From the NCBI GenBank assembly GCA_013398015.1, contig VZRR01009903.1:124001-188000 (forward strand): a stretch of DNA of 64,000 nucleotides, read 5' to 3'. Positions 11,631 to 24,215 of this stretch are shown piece by piece (position 1 is the stretch's first letter; each line of letters opens with the position of its first letter). The notes beneath the pieces were generated by a model. That model had not been told where the DNA came from, did no database searches, and worked only from the letters and a program-made list of their open reading frames with translations. The translations under genes were made by a program, and so were the position numbers. This DNA is from Oreocharis arfaki. Lineage: Eukaryota; Chordata; Aves; Passeriformes; Paramythiidae.

Positions 11631-14600
11631 TAGACATCTCAAGAATCTAAACAAAATGCCAGCTGCAGCCTTGTTGCTGTTTACTCCCTCTATTGTTTTG
11701 AATTTCTTGCTTCTCTCGACTAGATTTCTCACAGGTAGAAATGGACTGTGCTGAGACCAACGTCAGACTCAGACAGGCTTTCTGACCTGCTGTTAATTCC
11801 CACAACTTATTTAAAAGAGCTTCCCAGTAATTTGTATGAATGGGGGTGTTCTCTTAAAGTACACTCACATGTACAAGGCTATGTTCTGCTGCTCATTCTA
11901 CTCATTCTATCGGAATCAGTCACTAAAAATAAGGTCACCAGATAAAGCTGCTTTAAAGCTCTTGTTCACTTGCTCACCTTGGCAGAAAAAGAATAAAAGC
12001 AAGTTCTGATCAAGATGTGCACTTACTTACGAGATTGATATACACTATTGAAATTTTAATGACGGGGCATTTTTTTAATGCTCGTAAATGACCTGATTTA
12101 TGTGCCTTCTCTCAGGAATCTAAGCTCCATAAGTAAACAGCAATGATGAATTTAAGTACTCTAAAACGGCCTCCAGAGGTCAACTCTCTCTGCCGACTAC
12201 CAAGGAAAACTAGACTACGCACCCATGGCAGAGCTCTACAGCACCTGACGGTATGCACTGTACTGAGAAGTAGAAACATAAACAGAAATAAGACCCTCTC
12301 AAGATCCCATGGGTTAAAACCACCGATCAACCCAATTGCTCTCACATATGTCCAAAGTCAGTGACAGCTTCTCGTAAACACACAGCCTATTGGAAAGATG
12401 ACACACAAGTTATAATTAGAGCGTGTAACATGGATGGATTCCTGACTACTTATTTACTCTGTGTGCTTGCCTCCTGTAATGTGAGGTCTGAAAATTAATG
12501 GAGCCATCTTTCAGATGAGTCTTTTCGGGTTATTTACCAGCAAAATATACTTCTGTAGGACAGCTCCAGAATGATTCATTTTTATAACTGCGAGAATTCA
12601 GTTTTCCTATGAGTGTATTTATGAAAGGAATTGTCTTCACATTTTTTCAGTCTGCCTGCAGAGCTATGCCTAGGTATGTGTATTTTTTATTTCACAAAAT
12701 CTCCAGTAAAGTGTTTGGAGCGATAAAACAAAACTAGCAAAAATTCCTCCAAGAAAATTTGTGATTAGCTCATATTTTTATTTTCACTTTTTTTCTTGAT
12801 TATGCATTATCTATTTTATTCAAGCAAAACATTTGTGTGTGTGAACATTGCTGCACACGGGTGTAGCACCGGTGTTTGCTTGTGGTGCCCATTCACCGAC
12901 TGGAGCCCTGTCAGTGGGGCCGTGATTGCTACTCGTGGGTTCAGTGGTTTCAGTAGCAGTTTGCAGAAGACACTGGACTTATTTCTTCTTCATATTAGTG
13001 CTGCCTTCTGGCACCACTGGTTTAGCTGGCTTTCACCTACCCAAGTGAAAGCAAAATTGGACTAAAAGGTGGTTGATGATGTTCTTCCTCATCACATCAT
13101 CCGCTCAGGTTGTAAAGAGTTACGTTTTTGAAAGACTCATACCTAATTTTCCTCTGCAGCTTCCAGTTTAAAGAATTTTTCATGAACAGGAATTACAGCA
13201 GGAGCAGTTCCAGATGCAACACACCAATTTCAGCTTGATCTCATCTTGATAATTATTTTGCTCACCCTGTCTTGTTTGTTGGGATATAATAATTGCATTA
13301 CTGCTGTGCTGATGCTGATCCCTTGTCCTGCTTAGTGGGCTGCCTTCTCTCCTCAGACAGGATTTGTTTTAAAATCAGTGCATTCCCCTCAGACTGGAAA
13401 AGACAAATTTCTTATTTGAAATTCAAATACAATGATCATGCTAACACACCTAGTGGTTTAGGTGCACTTCAGAAAATTGTGGCACCAGGGAGATAATTCC
13501 TCAAAGAAGCTGCATAAGCAAGAGCTGTTGTTCTCCTAAAACAGAAAACTCATTCTTCTCAAAGTTTTGTCTCCATTTGTTAAACTTAAATAATAACTCA
13601 GCTGAAACAATGGAAATTGTTGGGTTTTTGTGGGGTTTTTTTTTGAGTAAGCTTCTTCTCCTCGCATAAATGGGCTCGCTGGGTTTCCCTGCATAGGTTG
13701 CTCAGCGCAAAAAATGCAAGCAGTCCAGCATAGGATTGTAGGTTCTGGAACCTAAACCTAATAATACATGTGAATTCCAATGGTAAATTCAAAAGAAGTT
13801 GAAAATACAAGAGATCTATGATGCCTGAAGTTTTGTGAACCTGTTATAATCAAAACACTTGTGGCTGCCTTCTTGCTAGAAGTGGTCTGTCAAGATCTGT
13901 CAAGACAGCTCTTGATATGTTTGCATGGTAGGGAGTGATCTGAGAACCAGGCAATTGGAAATGTTATTTTTTAAAGATGTACTTGACTTTCTTTTGTAAT
14001 CTTTGAAGAGAGCACTTAAGAAAAATGCATAACCTTTGAGGAACTACACCTAGGAATGTCTATGTACTTTAGAATCTTGGTTCCTTTTAAATTCTGCTGG
14101 CCTCCAAGTAAGTGATTATGCTGACTATAGTGGGGTCTTGGATCAGTTGTCTATGTAAGCATCTCCCACTTCAGTGTCGTAATACAGCAATCAGCAGACC
14201 TGCTCCCAGAGAGCTGCTTCCACAGAGCCACTTGTTTTATCAAGCAGGGTGCTATTGGCAGTACATTCCAACTAGGAGTACTTTAATTTGCTGGAAGTCT
14301 TTTGCCTCAAGTTTCTTAATCTCTTAATTTGACTTCTCTGGTGAACTACATCGGGGAGCATGGGAGGTATACTTAAAACAATTTTACTGAGCCTGTTGTA
14401 AAGAGCTTCCTTATGGAGTAAGGGGAGAAGGGGGAAGGGGAAAAAGGAAAGGGAAGAGGAAAAGAAATGTAAGGCTGGAGAGGGAGCTTCTAAAAGCTCT
14501 GCATTTAAAGTCGGTCACTATGAGCCCTCTCTTTAATCTCACTCCCTGTGGAGAGGATATTATTTGGTTGATCTGAAAAACCTGTAACCACCTATTAAGC

Positions 14601-16593
14601 TAATGTTATTTAAGAAATGCTCATTATATGAGTTATTTCTCATCTGGGTCATAGATACCAGAAATGTCCCTTTCTGCCTGTGCTTTTCAAAGTGTGATGC
14701 TTTCTACAGTGATTTATTTAATTAAATTTCTTTGCGTATCTAGAGAAGGAAGTTCAAAAGATGTAGCTTATATATCCTGTCACCAGATATTTTTGAAATT
14801 CTGCACATTTTAGTTATCAGCTAGAGACATGAAAAAGGCATGATAGCATTTTTTTATTTACTCAGTTGAATGTTCTTGCATATCTTGCATGATTAAAAAT
14901 TGTGCAGCACTTTTGAAGATGTTTTGTACAATTATTCATAGGAGATAAGGTCATTATCTTCATAGCCACCTGAAAAAAAGTGATAGTGCATTTCTTCTTT
15001 ATTAATTATCAATTTCTCTAAAATCTCCACGATGGTAAAAAACACGTTAGTATAATTTGGTCAAAAAAGGCCTACAGAGCAAATCTCACCCTCTAGTCTG
15101 ACTGAAAAACATGTTTGATATTCCGTATTGACTCAATTTATTTTGAAAAGTATCTGGTCTACTAATGCAACAACTCCCAGTGAAGTTCTGTTGTTACTCA
15201 GGGGAGAAGAATAAAGATTTTTTCCGGTATTTGACAGCCCAACACTTGGTCTCCCTGGGGCTTGGGTGAGGGAAAGGGAGAGACTAAGCTATGAAGTTAG
15301 CATAACTATTTCCCCCCACACCTGAATATTGGGTCCCTTGTTAACTGGCAGCGTAAATGTGCCCTCCTTGGCTAGATGTGCAAAAGAGGCATACGTAGAT
15401 AGAGAAAAGAGGGGTATGTAGAAAGTGAGGAAGAAATAGCCTAGCTTCTAGAGACAGAGCAGCAGCTACTATTGATTTTCCTTGTGAGCCTTTCTAAGAT
15501 CTACTTCAGGGCCAGCAGAAGCATTTCTAGTGAGTAGGAGAAGGAGACAGAGGTCCTTGCAGCTGCTTACAGAGGAACTGTAGTGATGACCACTTTCAAA
15601 ACATGAGAGTGAAGCGGATTAAATGGATAGACAGTGAATTTCAGGGGCTTTTTTCAGGTTTCTGTCTAGAAATTCAGGAAAATAAACCTTTATTGATACT
15701 GTTTAATTGGCAGACCTATTCCAAAGGAGTTTATTTTTAACCAAATACATTTCCCTTGTTTATACATTCATAAAAATGCTGTGCTTTTGTCTACACCGAA
15801 CCATTCTCTGACCCTTTGCAACAAAAGACGAAGCACACAATTATATACGCCATGGGGGGTTTTAATCCTTATTTACCGACAAGAGTAAGCTGTCAGAATC
15901 AAATAATCTGAACACTCAGCATGTCAGATAATGTCCCCAAACTAATTTCATATCAGTGTGTTCCCCACTTATTAATTTCAGATGTATCTTGGTTTTACAA
16001 CATGATGAAGGAATGCTGTCACAGATGTGGTTTTCTACAGCTTAATTACTGTGGAATCAATTCTGGTTTTCATCTCAGAATTCCCAGGGCCACATGCCTG
16101 CTTTATTTTCTCTTGAAGTCAGAGCTGGCTCAAATGTTAACTACAGATGAACAGCCTATGTGGACAGTTGCAGGTCATATAGACAGATAGACAGACAGAG
16201 GACTTGTATATCTAAACATATAGTCTAATAAAGTATCCTGTGTCTTCAAAAGACATAGAGATGGAAGGCTGTACTTCCTCCTACTGTTTTGTCTATCTCT
16301 GTTTGAAACCTGACTCATATTTTTATCTATGTGAGATTCTTCAAACATTCTTCAAGTATACATATGCATTATGTGAGTCAAGACGACTCACAGACAAAGC
16401 ATTTATTTCTGGAAATGGATTCCTGCTATATTTTAGCAGTGAACATTTTGCTGTCACCTTAAAAGACAGACGGGATCTTCACTGCTTGCTTTCTACCAAG
16501 CAGCAAATATAAATGAAGATTAGATGGTAATGATACAGAAGAGTGGCAAGTGCATGAGGGAATTATGTTGCAGGAAAATACATCTTAGAATGA
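11631..16593. other. AT-rich non-coding sequence, no gene seen
   Basis: Unique AT-rich sequence. Notable items are the polypurine run (14419-14468) and a direct 10-bp duplication CTGTCAAGAT/CTGTCAAGAC at 13887-13906. No splice-flanked open stretch with protein-like character was recognised. Confidence 0.5.
14419..14468 (+). repeat. Polypurine tract
   Basis: About 50 bases consisting almost only of A and G on the + strand, with many GGGGA and GGGAA blocks. Such homopurine tracts can adopt triplex (H-DNA) conformations and often occur in introns and intergenic DNA. Confidence 0.75.
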
Positions 16594-16603
16594 ATATATA
16601 TAT

Positions 16604-16684
<81 letters not shown>

Positions 16685-16705
16685 TACATATACATATACA
16701 TATAC

Positions 16706-16738
<33 letters not shown>
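16594..16738. repeat. TA/CATATA/CACATA compound microsatellite
   Basis: About 145 bases of nearly perfect alternating pyrimidine-purine sequence. A (TA)n block is followed by many copies of the 6-mer CATATA, a central block of CACATA, more CATATA and a final (TA)n. It is likely length-polymorphic and prone to assembly error and to cruciform or Z-like structure. A 71-codon open stretch that crosses it is an artefact of the repeat. Confidence 0.95.
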
Positions 16739-18487
16739 AGCAAGATATTGCTTAAAAGTCCTTGGACTAAAATTTATACATGGGCATCAAGAGAGGATTT
16801 TGTCCTTTTTGCTGCTTAGTGCGGATTTACCTCATATTGGATCCTTTTTCCTTTCTCTGTATACGTGTCATCATAAAAACATAGCTGAAAATAATTCCTA
16901 AATCATATCCCTGATAAAGATTTCATTATTTCTCTTCGTATATTTCCCCACCAACTGCAGATCAAATCAGCAAGAAAAGTAGTCCTAGTATGTACTATTT
17001 AACAGAGTGCACATAGCAGCTGTTTCTCTGGTAGCATTGGCTGACTCTTGTCTTCAGCAGTAGCAATATTTGTCTAAAAAGAATAATTCGGAAAAATCTT
17101 TACAGTATGTAACCAGTTAATATGCAATTGGTTAATTGCAGCTCTGTGGAAGTTGAAGTGCAGGGATAAGGCTGTTTTCTATAGAGGTTCAAGGAAAGAA
17201 ATTGGCTTTTGTAGAGGAACTGGTTTTATAAGGAATAGCACAGTTCTAATTCAAAATTGGAGTAATCTCATATGGTTTACAGCTTTAAATTTAGTCTTGT
17301 TTATAACTCAAAATACCTGCAGCAACTTCCTTTGTCCCCACAGAGCTTTAAATCTCCGAGGCTCTATACCTTTGTTAATTTAAGAGAACATCCTGGAAAC
17401 AGTCAGAGGGTTTATCAAACTCTGAAGTACATTGGAAGGCTACACACTCATTCAAAGTGCCTATAACAAAAACATTTCCTCTGAAACCTTGATGGCAATT
17501 GCAGTAAAAAAAAATCTTTTTTCTTTAGTTTCAGAGCTATTATAAGGAAATCAATAATATATGATGGGGGACATTTAAAAGAAATGTTAAAAAACCTGGG
17601 ATAATGGGAACCATTCTTCATGCTGAAATGATTTTAAAAAAAAATTGTTCCAACAGAAATAATAATTTTCACACAAACTAGCAGTCCATTAATGTCTTTT
17701 GTGTACATATACAAATCTGGACTGTCTTTCCTGTAGGAAGAATAATTTTTCTCTAAGAATAATACTTGATGCTAGACGTAAACTCTTACAGTTAAAGCAA
17801 GCATCAATTAGTGTTATGATAATAAATTTGAGAGCCAGCAACAAGTCATATCAACGTGTAATATGGGACCTTCATTTTTCCTGAGCTATTTACACCAAAT
17901 TTCTTCTTTTTCAGGTGAAATCAGAGGGGTTGCTTTTTTGATAAAAACCAATTTCCCATGTTTTAGTTTCTCTTGCTTTCAAATCAGGGTAATATTTTTA
18001 ACAAAATAGTGTAAGGCTTAATTTGGATTTTCTATATAATTATTCATGAATGTTCTCTTTTTAAGGAGTATTTGCTATCAGTTAAAACATTGACTTTATA
18101 TGTCATATGGTTTTTTCACAATGTCAATTATTTTTGTAAATGGAAACAAAGTCAATTTTAAAAACATCTTTCTCACAGAAAGGATAACACACTTTCACCT
18201 GATAGTTAATTTTAAAAAATTAAAGAAGGAAGCATTTCACTTTAGAGGTACTTCTGTTATCACAGTATTTCCTACCATTTCATATGGTACAGGGGAAGCG
18301 CCCTGTGCAACACAGCAGGTACAGAGCGTGGCAGGGCCCTGCAAACCTGCTGACAGCGGGGTTCTTCTCCCTCCTGTTTGTCAAGCACACAGCAAATGGA
18401 TCATTTATAGTGCCAAACTCTTTAGTTTGTTTTCTTATGCATCTTTTGCTACACTGTATTTCTGTTTGTTTAGCATGTTGGCACCAC

Positions 18488-18519
18488 GTAAAGGTTGTAA
18501 AGGTTGTAAAGTAAAGGTT
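18488..18519. repeat. Short 9-bp tandem repeat
   Basis: The unit GTAAAGGTT occurs at 18488 and 18497, then a partial GTAAA, then a third full copy at 18511. Confidence 0.8.
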
Positions 18520-19236
18520 GCTATTGCAATTTAGCCTGTTTCCAAGCAAAGATGTCACGCTTTTTCCACATACTGAGCTTTGTTTGAAAGAAGACAAGTG
18601 AATTCACACATTCTCTAAGCACAAAATGCAACATCCATCTTCAGGATACATCATCACAGAGAACAGCATGTTCTCTGTTTAATGTGACTCTACTGCTTGT
18701 ACTAGAACATAAAACACTAAGAATTTCTTTGGAGGGGAAGCTCTTTTAAAAGACTCCTGAAGATAGCTCACATAACTTTATTCATGTACTTGATGCCTAG
18801 CAAAAATCACTTAAGCTATGCTGTGATGAAGACTGTTTTTACTTTGTTTAAAATAGCCTATACCAGTTGCAAATGAGTCTTACCTAGCTCCATGGTTGTC
18901 ACAGAAGGTGGATCAAGCCCTGTATCACGTGAGAGGGAAAATAGCAAAGACGTGGGAGAAACACTCAGCATCTGACATGACAAATGCAAGCAGGTTTATT
19001 TTGCAGAGTAGTCACAAGGATGTACCAGAGATAAAGAAAAATGGTGGTGATTAATTTCTCTTCCAATCAAAAATCATTTTTCCTAGAATGTTCACAAGAC
19101 AGTTCATTTGCAGCACTGGCATCATAGATCTATTTTACTCTCATACAGGACTTTATCTAATGAAAGCAAATCTCCTCTGGCTGTGTTGAAGGTTTGTCCA
19201 CTGAGTATTCCTGAGTAGTCTTCAGCCATAGCTAAC

Positions 19237-19265
19237 AACCCTGGCATGACCCACATGCCAGGGTT
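19237..19265. repeat. Perfect 12-bp hairpin
   Basis: The arm AACCCTGGCATG (19237-19248) is followed by a 5-base loop and its exact reverse complement CATGCCAGGGTT (19254-19265). The stem does not extend further, so it is too short for a typical microRNA precursor. Function is unknown. Confidence 0.85.
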
Positions 19266-20094
19266 TCTTATGAAGAACTCTTTTATCAGAGGACTTTTGG
19301 CCTGCTCTTAATAAAAGGGCAATTTCTTCCCGCCAGCTGCAAAATTATCCTCATTCACAGGGTGATATAAGCCTGTCTCTAAGTGTCTCTAGGTATGTCT
19401 CCTTCAATAACTGAGAATAAAAGGATTGGTACAACATGAACTTCCCATTATTGCTCCTACTGCTGCCACAGTCCCTGCACTGCTTCTCAAATAAACCCCA
19501 TGTGCAGTACAACTGCACTAATTCTGCTGCCTGAGAAATCAAATATCCCACGAATATGTGAAGGATGATATTGTTATCAGTCAATAGAAAGATTTCTAAG
19601 AGTCCAGGGTTTTCTAAGCAAAAATCCCTCCCCCCTTCTATTCTTTAAAGAGGATGTTTTACAGAAGTGTTATATAGTCAAAAAGAACATGCATCAAAGT
19701 GTGAATTTTATATCTAAACTGATGGACTCACAAGTATTTTTGATTCATATGCTAACCCTGAGCCAAACCATCATGAGTGTTTGTTTATGTGTGGATATGC
19801 ATAAACATGCACTAGCTCTAAATTTTGGTGGGTTTTGCTTTATGGCAGTCATAAAAGCATGCTCAGGCCAGGAAGGAACTAGAGCATATTCATGAATCAT
19901 TGATCAGCCTCAGTGCCAACCTAGAATTTTCTTTTGCTAATATGCCCAGATGGGCTACTACTGTTACAGGGAAATGATATAGAGAAGAAGGATGGTGCTG
20001 AGCCAGACAAAGACAACAAGAGTGGCTCTTGCCTTGGGAATAGTGGGGTCCATCCCATCAAAACCTCATACATCTTATTAAAACCCTTTTTTGT

Positions 20095-20355
20095 CATTCT
20101 ATCTTAATGGTAACATGCATAGCACAATACAAGCTACAAGAAGGAGGCAACATGCCACAGTAAATGCAAGATGCCAGAAGCTACAGCATGTACCAACATG
20201 CACTTTCCATAAATCTATGTATCTATAGATATCTATAAATATATATGTATTTTTTTTAGTGGTGCTTTAATGCATCATAAAGTTTTCATGCATTTATCTA
20301 CCTGCACAGTATCTCTATTCTAGACATTTTCTGGCTATCCTCAAGCTTTCAGAGA
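20095..20355. repeat. Diverged dispersed repeat, copy A
   Basis: By eye this segment resembles 23995-24215 in the same orientation. Shared blocks in the same order are an AACATGCATAGCA-like stretch, a TATAAATATATATGTAT stretch, TCATGCATTT, and a GATTTT/CATTTTC...CAGCTT/AAGCTT...GCCTG block. The similarity is interrupted by gaps. No known family was recognised. Confidence 0.3.
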
Positions 20356-21144
20356 TGAGCCTGCGGCAATGCAGTCAGTGCAAAAATGTTGCAGAAGAAT
20401 ATTACAAGGCCTTTTACAAGGTAATGGCTCTTTTGTGGCTGAAATCACACGGAAAAGTGTAACATTGAAGTGTTCTTGTCTTAGTATTATTGTATTACTG
20501 TTAGGAATAGCACATGCTGTTCTTGCTTTGTGCTGTGCTGCTCACTGAAATATCAATTGTGTTACACATACACAGATTTGTGGTTGTGCACAAATCTACT
20601 CCTGGCTTTTCTGCTGAGACCTTCACCAGGCAAAATGGGTTAAAGTTGCCACTGAGGATGCTTCATTCTAACTAGCTTCTAGTGAAACATCAGTCTTTTC
20701 TTCTATTAAGGTGGCTGATAGTGGGTTTCATAGCTTTACTGAAAAACTTTTCTCATTCTCTGTGTGTATTAGTCACACCTAATAGGGAAACAAAACAGGA
20801 GAGACAAGGGCTGGTTACTACATCCAGTTCTCTCCTGTAGTGTGCTTAGCAATTGAACGCATCCTTTCATTGCCATCATTAATGGTACATGAGAGAAAGA
20901 GCAGGAAGAATTCTTTTGGCAGTGACATAATGAAGAAACCAAATATAATGGTTTATTGGATATTGTCCAGTTTCAACACTTCAGTGCTGCAGATCAACCA
21001 TCGCACCTACAATGAAACTACAAGAGACATCAGAAACTCAGCGGAAAGGGGATAGAACCGGGAACATCTGACTTGGGGAATATTACCAAATGTGTTTTTA
21101 GTGGTCGTTATCCTTAGAGGTATTAATGAGCGATTTAGACAAGC

Positions 21145-21607
21145 TGTCCTGTGATGCGGGGTGCTGTGGGGTGGCTGAAATCACTGCGTTAACCCAAAAG
21201 CATCCCCTGCAAGGGATGCCCTGGGGGTGCAGCTCGGCACCTCGCAGGCCGACTTCCAGCCCCCGTGCCGATGGATGGCACCGAGACACAGCCCCGCAGC
21301 CAGGCCAGGATAGCTCATGTGTTACCAGGAGCAAGGAGCGTGGAGGGCTCTCCGCATGGGTTCCGAAAGGTTTATTCCGAAGGGTCCAGAGGCAAAAGAG
21401 GGCAAGGAGGCCTCGTTTACATGCTTAAAAGGGGTAACAGAAAGGGCGCTGGCAGAGCATCAGCAACCAATTACCTGGGGGCAAGGGGCAGGGGGAAGGC
21501 AGAGGGATACAACAACCAATGGGGAGAGGGAAGGGGCGGAGTGGGGGACCAGGTACCAGACAGGTACTGCCTGACGGGAGAAGAAGTCTTTCCCTGTAAC
21601 CTGAGCA
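21145..21607 (-). mobile_element. Probable GC-rich solo LTR of an ERV
   Basis: A sharply bounded GC- and CpG-rich block of about 460 bp inside AT-rich DNA. On the - strand it shows two ATTGGTTG sites (inverted CCAAT boxes; plus near 21467 and 21514), a TATA-like TTTTAAGC (plus 21423-21430), and AATAAACC (AATAAA on plus 21371-21376). A CpG-rich segment ending ...CACAGGACA at 21145 follows. That order is the U3-R-U5 layout of a retroviral LTR. The outer (U3) boundary is uncertain and no target-site duplication was seen. Alternatives are a small CpG island or another GC-rich repeat. Confidence 0.45.
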
Positions 21608-23994
21608 GGGGGAGCTATTTACTTTCTGAGTCGACCCACCAGTGCAGGAGGTCTCCTGGACCAGGGTCTTCTGGCATCTCGGCTTCTACCGCTGCCAGCT
21701 CACCCACCCCAACAGTCCTGTCAAAGGCAGACTGCATTTCAGTAGTTTCTCTCTCAGGGAAGGGAACAGCTGTGTAGTCACAGTACAGCTGTCTTGAATT
21801 GCACAATTCCCCCAGTAAAGATAGAAGTCCAACCTGTGTAATGATCTATAAAAACCACTAAGATTCTCCTTGATTTCTGTAAAATTAGGAAACAGTTCTT
21901 GGCAGAATCAGCAGCACCATAAATAGGCAGATGGTTCAGTAAGTAGCAGAGAGGGAGTATTGCTGTACTCCTTTCCTAATTTACTATGAAAAGTGGGGTT
22001 TTTGTCTGTACTCATACATACATCAGCCTGCATTCCCCGAGTTGAAAGAAATATGCTCAGTCTCTTGATTTATATTTCTACTATGTGGAATTATTTTGTA
22101 CAGTTGTTCTCTAAAGCTCAGCATACCTCCTAAACTGAGCTAAGAATGTAATGTTTATGTTAGATTCCTCTTGCCTACAGAAAGGAAGCCACAAAGCACC
22201 TCTTCACTAGCATCAGCCCTAACAATGTACAAACAAATCCAAAGGGTTCAAAAATCATTCAGCTAACGCAGTTAGAAAATAAAACAATAAAGGAAGTTTT
22301 AAAGGTCTTGTATGCCTAATTATTTGAAACTGTATCCTGTTTGTAGACTGATATTAGAGGAAGATAAATAAAGTTAATTAGCAGGTATTTTGGCATTCTG
22401 CTCAGTTTAATTCTATTGCTACATCCTGCAAGGTCAGAGTATCCAGAGGTTAATAATGAAAAAGATTCGGGAGATTCTGTCTTGACTGAGTGGCCAATTG
22501 CTCTTACACCATTGCTGCACATATTATTTTACAAGTTTCCTGACCAGACTTTGCTGTTAGAGATGCAAGTGGTAACGTAGCCACACTGGTAAGGTTGGGA
22601 AATAGAAGGAACATTTTTTTTGTATTATTCAATTACTTAGAGAAAAAAACAGTAAAGCCACCGCCTTCAAGGGGTATTTTGTTACCTGACTCACCTCAGC
22701 CTCTCAAACTGGTGGGGAAGAAGTGCTTGCAATGACACAATACTCATCAGGAGATGGCCAGGATCTGTGCTCCCAGGTAGAGTAATGGTGCAGAAATATT
22801 GTCCTATCAAGCCAAGGGGGTGACTTCTCAGGGAAAATGGAGACAGTACAGTTTGTATACCATACATATACAGTCCCTGGAGCAGGTTGTATGTCTGATA
22901 AAAAGAGGTAAGATAACTACTGTAAATCCCAAGTACCATCATTTTTGAAAATGAAATCTGTCTTTTGGGTACTCCCTAGAAGCCTGGTGCTAGAATCCTG
23001 AATTAGTTCACAGTAGCCTAAGCAAGCAGGCTCACATGTTAAAAAGCCTGAAGCACCAGCTTTGTTTGGTGCACACGGTTCATTCATGTTTCACCATTGC
23101 AGGGACACCAGAAGCAAATGGTGTAGAGTTGTGCTTTTTTCAAGCATCTAAATTTACGCAGTCAGAAAACTCTGCTAGAGAGCAGGTCCCCAGAGCCACG
23201 TGGGTCTTACCAGATCCCTCTCTAATTTCCTACTGCTGCCGGCCAGAGAGCAGGAATCAGTCATTCTGCGCCAGCTGCATGCAGCAGTTTCTGTACAAGT
23301 CCTTCACTCACATGTTCTGTGTAATGCTGTGTTGCAATTCCTTAAGCTCCTTCTATAACCTGCTAGAGAAAGAACTATGCTCTTTACTGGGGAAAGGTGG
23401 ATTGGAACATGATTTTATACCTCAGCCAAAAGCCAAATCTGGCTTGCTTTGGCTGGTAGGATCAGCTACTCAAAGGACAGCAGTCTTCCCCTCACTCAGT
23501 GGTTATTCCTTCTCCTAATCCAACTTGCTTCCATCTCTCACGTGCCCAATTACTCACAGGGTGCACAATGAAAGCCAAAATACCCTGCAGAAGGACAAAC
23601 TAATTGAAAAATCCCCGACCGGCAATGCACTTTCATTTTCTGACAACATTGCACTAAATTCCAAGTCTAGGGTCCAGTAGAAGAAATTATTTTTGCAGGA
23701 TGAAGAACCCAGCACAGGAAACATTATACCAGCTCCAGCCTTCAACTCCATCAAACTCCATCTGAATTCTTCACTAATACCACATTTCATGGTTGACTGT
23801 GCATCTGACAACTTCATGGGCTCCAGTGGAGCTGCATTTCTTGTTCCAAGGTTCCGTTCCTCTGTACATTCCTTTATTTTCTTGTGCGTTGGAAGAAACT
23901 CCTACACTGGAGGAAGTGGGCTCTGTTCCAAGCCGAGCTTCAGAAATCTCACTAAAGTCTTTCTTTGCCATTCTGTGTTAATAAATATTGACAT

Positions 23995-24215
23995 GCAATG
24001 GCAACATAGCACAGTGGAGGCAATGTGTGATTCTGGAGATAACTGGTAATATTTGCTTTCATATGTGTGTTTGCATGTATAAATATATATATATGTATGT
24101 ATACATTTTTTTCTAATGCTTATATGTGTCATACAGTTCTCATGCATTTGAGCCCTTGCATAGGAGCTTGCACTGAAGATTTTTCCGACTATTCCCCAGC
24201 TTGCAGCAGACAGGC
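23995..24215. repeat. Diverged dispersed repeat, copy B
   Basis: Partner of 20095-20355 in the same orientation, about 3.9 kb away. The best-matching part is the last 80 bases: TCATGCATTTGAGCC, then GATTTTTCCGACTATTCCCC, then a GCAGACAGGCCTG block. Assessed by eye only. Confidence 0.3.

Larger units (their letters stand above)
16739..21144. other. AT-rich non-coding sequence, no gene seen
   Basis: Unique AT-rich sequence. It contains a 9-bp tandem repeat (18488-18519), a perfect hairpin (19237-19265) and one copy of a diverged dispersed repeat (about 20095-20355). No convincing exon was found. Confidence 0.5.

Noticed and set aside
16524..16739. A 71-codon open stretch with alternating Tyr and Thr or His
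   Set aside because: It is the translation of the CATATA/CACATA microsatellite.
19237..19265. Hairpin as a microRNA precursor
   Set aside because: The stem is only 12 bp with a 5-base loop and the flanks do not pair. A precursor needs a stem of roughly 30 bp.
20840..21055. A 71-codon + strand open stretch with a plausible-looking basic segment (HERKSRKNSFGSD)
   Set aside because: It looked protein-like at first, but I could not assign it to a family, and there is no clear acceptor and donor pair around it.
23036..23518. A 160-codon + strand open stretch
   Set aside because: No recognisable motif, no compositional change and no supporting splice sites. It is expected by chance in 64 kb read in six frames.
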